Source: Raphanus sativus (lineage: Eukaryota; Streptophyta; Magnoliopsida; Brassicales; Brassicaceae). From it: DNA of 64,000 nucleotides. Of the stretch, positions 61,804-64,000 are shown in pieces. The notes below the pieces were generated by a model. That model worked only from the letters and a program-made list of their open reading frames with translations. It searched no databases and was not told where the DNA came from. Each line of letters starts with the position of its first letter. Position 1 is the first letter of the stretch. The stretch lies in contig NC_079515.1 of the NCBI RefSeq assembly GCF_000801105.2, positions 39,255,920 through 39,319,919 on the forward strand. Direction: 5' to 3'. Made by a program: the position numbers and the translations under genes.

Positions 61804-62559
61804 GATATGTGGTTCTGTGGTTACCAAAACTCTATGTTCTGTTTTTTTTTTCATTTTCAGACATCATCTTTGCAACATTTAACTGCTTTCTTTTAATCTC
61901 TGGTTGTTAAACTTTCTGTTTAATGGTTTTTATCCAAGATCGAATTTTTATAATCTTAGTGTCGTTGTTTCTCATGCTTTTCTTGCTTCACTATTTACTT
62001 GCAGTGATATATTAAATAGAAACTGTTATAACTATTCTTGAATGAAAGAACTTCTTTCTTATTAAGTCTGTTACGAGTGTTATGTCAACTACGATGCTCT
62101 CTATAATTTATTTCTTCTTAGAGTTCATATGTTGTTTTTTCTCTTCATCTTAAAATAAAAAAAAAGATTTTGACATGTAGATGAAAGAATTAGTTGAGGT
62201 AGCACTCCTCTGTCAAAAATATTTTGATTAAAAATAAAACACCAAATGCGGCATTTTGTTTCTCCTATTCAAGTATTTCGGATTAATCAATTCAAAATTT
62301 CCAGGACTGTTTTCAAGATGAAACCGTACACATGAGAAAGATAAAGCTGTGTGCATCAACCAATATAAAGAAAAAAAAATTAAAGAGTTATAACAACAAT
62401 TTCATTAACTGTGGATAGTAAAAACAACCGTGTAACTTACAAACGTTACGAAAAAACTGAAAAAACTGAAAATCCATTAACCTTACCTCCGCCATTAGCA
62501 TTATATAAGAATGAGTAGTCCTTTTTACGTATATAGAATTCTTGATTTAGTTCATCATC

Positions 62560-63344
62560 ATGAACGGCCAACCACATATTTATTACTCCTTCTCCTCCGA
62601 GACAGAGTCTGCGATCGGAGATCCGGATAGAAAGCTTAACATCAAGATTAATAGAAAAAATACCAATCAAACAGAGATAGACTTTTCCATAAAGTTCTCG
62701 ACAACCGCTACTGGTCATATAACTTATGAGACAGTTGATCTTATGGAACACATGTTCAGCTTTCATGATATCTTCTTTCTAGTGTCCGAAAATATCATTG
62801 GATATACCAGTCAGAGGTTCGCTGCTATGATCCCATTATTAGCCGATTATGCAGGTATACGAACTTCAAATTATTGTATTTTTGGTTGGTTTAGAATAAG
62901 GTAGGGGCTTATAGATATATAATTGTGTTTATGGAAGAAATTTAGTAGTCAATATTTTATATTAGTCTATTACTATGATTCTTATTTATGTTGTTATCTA
63001 AGAGGTTTTAGTTTTTATTTCTATATGAATTATTGTTATCGGCTTATCATGTTTGATTCTTATATCTAGGCACACATGTCCGTGCTGTTCTATCCATACA
63101 AGATTTTAACCCTAACGCGACCAACAGGATAGACCTCGAGGAAGCTTTGATGGACCTAGGATCATCAATGAGAGAACCCATTCCGGAGGATGCTGGGGAA
63201 GTGTGCTCCATATGTCATGACAGCTTCAGTGGGACGGGGGTTGTAAACTCACTGAGGTGCAACCACGTATATCATCATCATTGCATCGTCAAGTAGTTTC
63301 ACCATAACCTAAGTTGTCTCACATGCCGTGACACAGATTTCTAA
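62560..63344 (+). pseudogene. RING-H2 finger protein gene with premature stop inside the RING
   Basis: Exons 62560-62854 and 63070-63344 (donor GCAG|GTATAC, acceptor ATATCTAG) start at MNGQPHIYYSFSSE. The RING-H2 begins CSICHDSFSGTG and continues LRCNHVYHHHCIVK. TAG at 63294-63296 then stops the frame at residue 173, exactly where RING-H2 proteins have the conserved Trp. Beyond it the same frame continues FHHNLSCLTCRDTDF to a TAA at 63342, supplying the last Cys pair. A TGG-to-TAG change explains this. The truncated product lacks the final zinc ligands, so E3 ligase activity is unlikely. Confidence 0.8.
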
Positions 63345-63969
63345 GCTGAAGTTTTTTCTCCTCAACATAATTGAATATTATGTTATCATCCCTCCTTAGA
63401 TAAAAAATGTTACTTTCTACCATTGCCAGTTACGTTTGATTAATCAAATTTAATATTTAATACATTTATGACCTATAAAAGCTCTGGCGCGATTCTATAT
63501 TAAATACAACCAGATCAATTACCGAATACGGTAGTTATTATCTTAAAATTATTTAACATGTAAAAAAAACTATTTAACAGAAAAGTTAGTTATTACCATA
63601 AAATCAGTCAAGATTTTATACATATATGAAGTTTCAAGAAATAAAGTATGAAACAACTTTATACATATATTTTTACCCCCAAAAAAAACTTTATGCTATA
63701 CTACACTTGATTCGTGTTTTCAAAATATATATTTTTCTGGAATTAAAAAAAATTAATATGAATTTATATATAAGATACTGTAAAGATATGGATACATTTA
63801 TCAGAACCAAAAACAAAACCAAAATTGAACTAAATTCATAAATAAACAAACATATCATATATCTCTATAGTACAAAAACAAATCTACCCTTAAAAAATAT
63901 TGCAATAAAAAACCGTTAAATAACAAAAAGTAACAAATACATAAAAGCAAAAAAAAATAAAAACACAAA
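63345..63969. other. AT-rich DNA leading to a Helitron tail
   Basis: No gene seen. Part or all of it probably belongs to the Helitron that ends at 63997. A possible head TCTCTATAGTACAAAAAC at about 63861 is weak. Confidence 0.4.
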
Positions 63970-63997
63970 CCGCGCGTAGCGCGGTTCAAAAATCTAG
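63970..63997 (+). mobile_element. Helitron 3' terminus at the window end
   Basis: Perfect hairpin CCGCGCGTAGCGCGG (63970-63984), then TTCAAAAAT and CTAG at 63994-63997 followed by T. The same architecture as the tail at 51488-51512. The head is not identified. Confidence 0.75.
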
Positions 63998-64000
63998 TAA

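Noticed and set aside
62446..62766. Minus-strand frame of 106 codons
   Set aside because: Antisense of exon 1 of the RING-H2 gene; no supporting features.

Overview
The window is plant nuclear DNA, almost certainly from a Brassica-type crucifer. The evidence is spliced genes with GT-AG introns, AT-rich intergenic DNA, crucifer repeat families (Emigrant-type MITE, tRNA-derived SINE, Helitrons, ULP-carrying MULEs, a Copia element) and a gene order recalled from Arabidopsis chromosome 3: a TSO1-like CXC gene, RPS3A, EMC2, a TruD-type pseudouridine synthase, NEK2, then a PITH-domain gene (roughly At3g04850 down to At3g04780). That synteny is from memory and should be checked by alignment. There is one assembly gap of 100 N at 4447-4546.

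Layout. 1-2873 is the right part of a Mutator-like element (MULE) with a DUF1985 exon. 4547-11414 is a second, larger MULE with a decayed ULP1-type protease gene (+) convergent with a decayed MURA transposase (-). Both carry many arrays of a palindromic AGTCGTC minisatellite, several lying inside introns of the ULP-type genes. 11415-22070 is AT-rich DNA holding a MITE, one defensin-like gene with a SINE in its leader, a 5'-truncated LINE with a clear target-site duplication, and a cluster of Helitron ends. 22278-30085 is a TSO1-like gene whose first intron contains an intact Copia element with apparently identical LTRs. A short Helitron follows it directly. 33297-47379 is the gene-rich conserved core: RPS3A(-), EMC2(-), TruD synthase(+), NEK2(-). 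48228-51512 looks like a Helitron that captured a SEP/AGL-type MADS gene fragment. 54254-55440 is a degenerated PITH gene. 58215-61803 is an RPA70-like gene with an apparent one-base lesion at a splice junction. 62560-63344 is a RING-H2 gene with a premature stop. The window ends at another Helitron 3' terminus.

Function. The conserved genes are housekeeping or cell-division genes: ribosome (RPS3A), ER membrane insertion (EMC2), RNA pseudouridylation (TruD), microtubule and cell-growth kinase (NEK2) and a CXC-domain chromatin/transcription regulator. EMC2 and the TruD gene share a 417-bp divergent promoter. The TruD gene contains what looks like a genuine U12-type AT-AC intron, and NEK2 has a GC-AG intron. 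Exon boundaries were derived by eye from splice signals and reading-frame continuity, and every multi-exon model listed as intact closes in frame.
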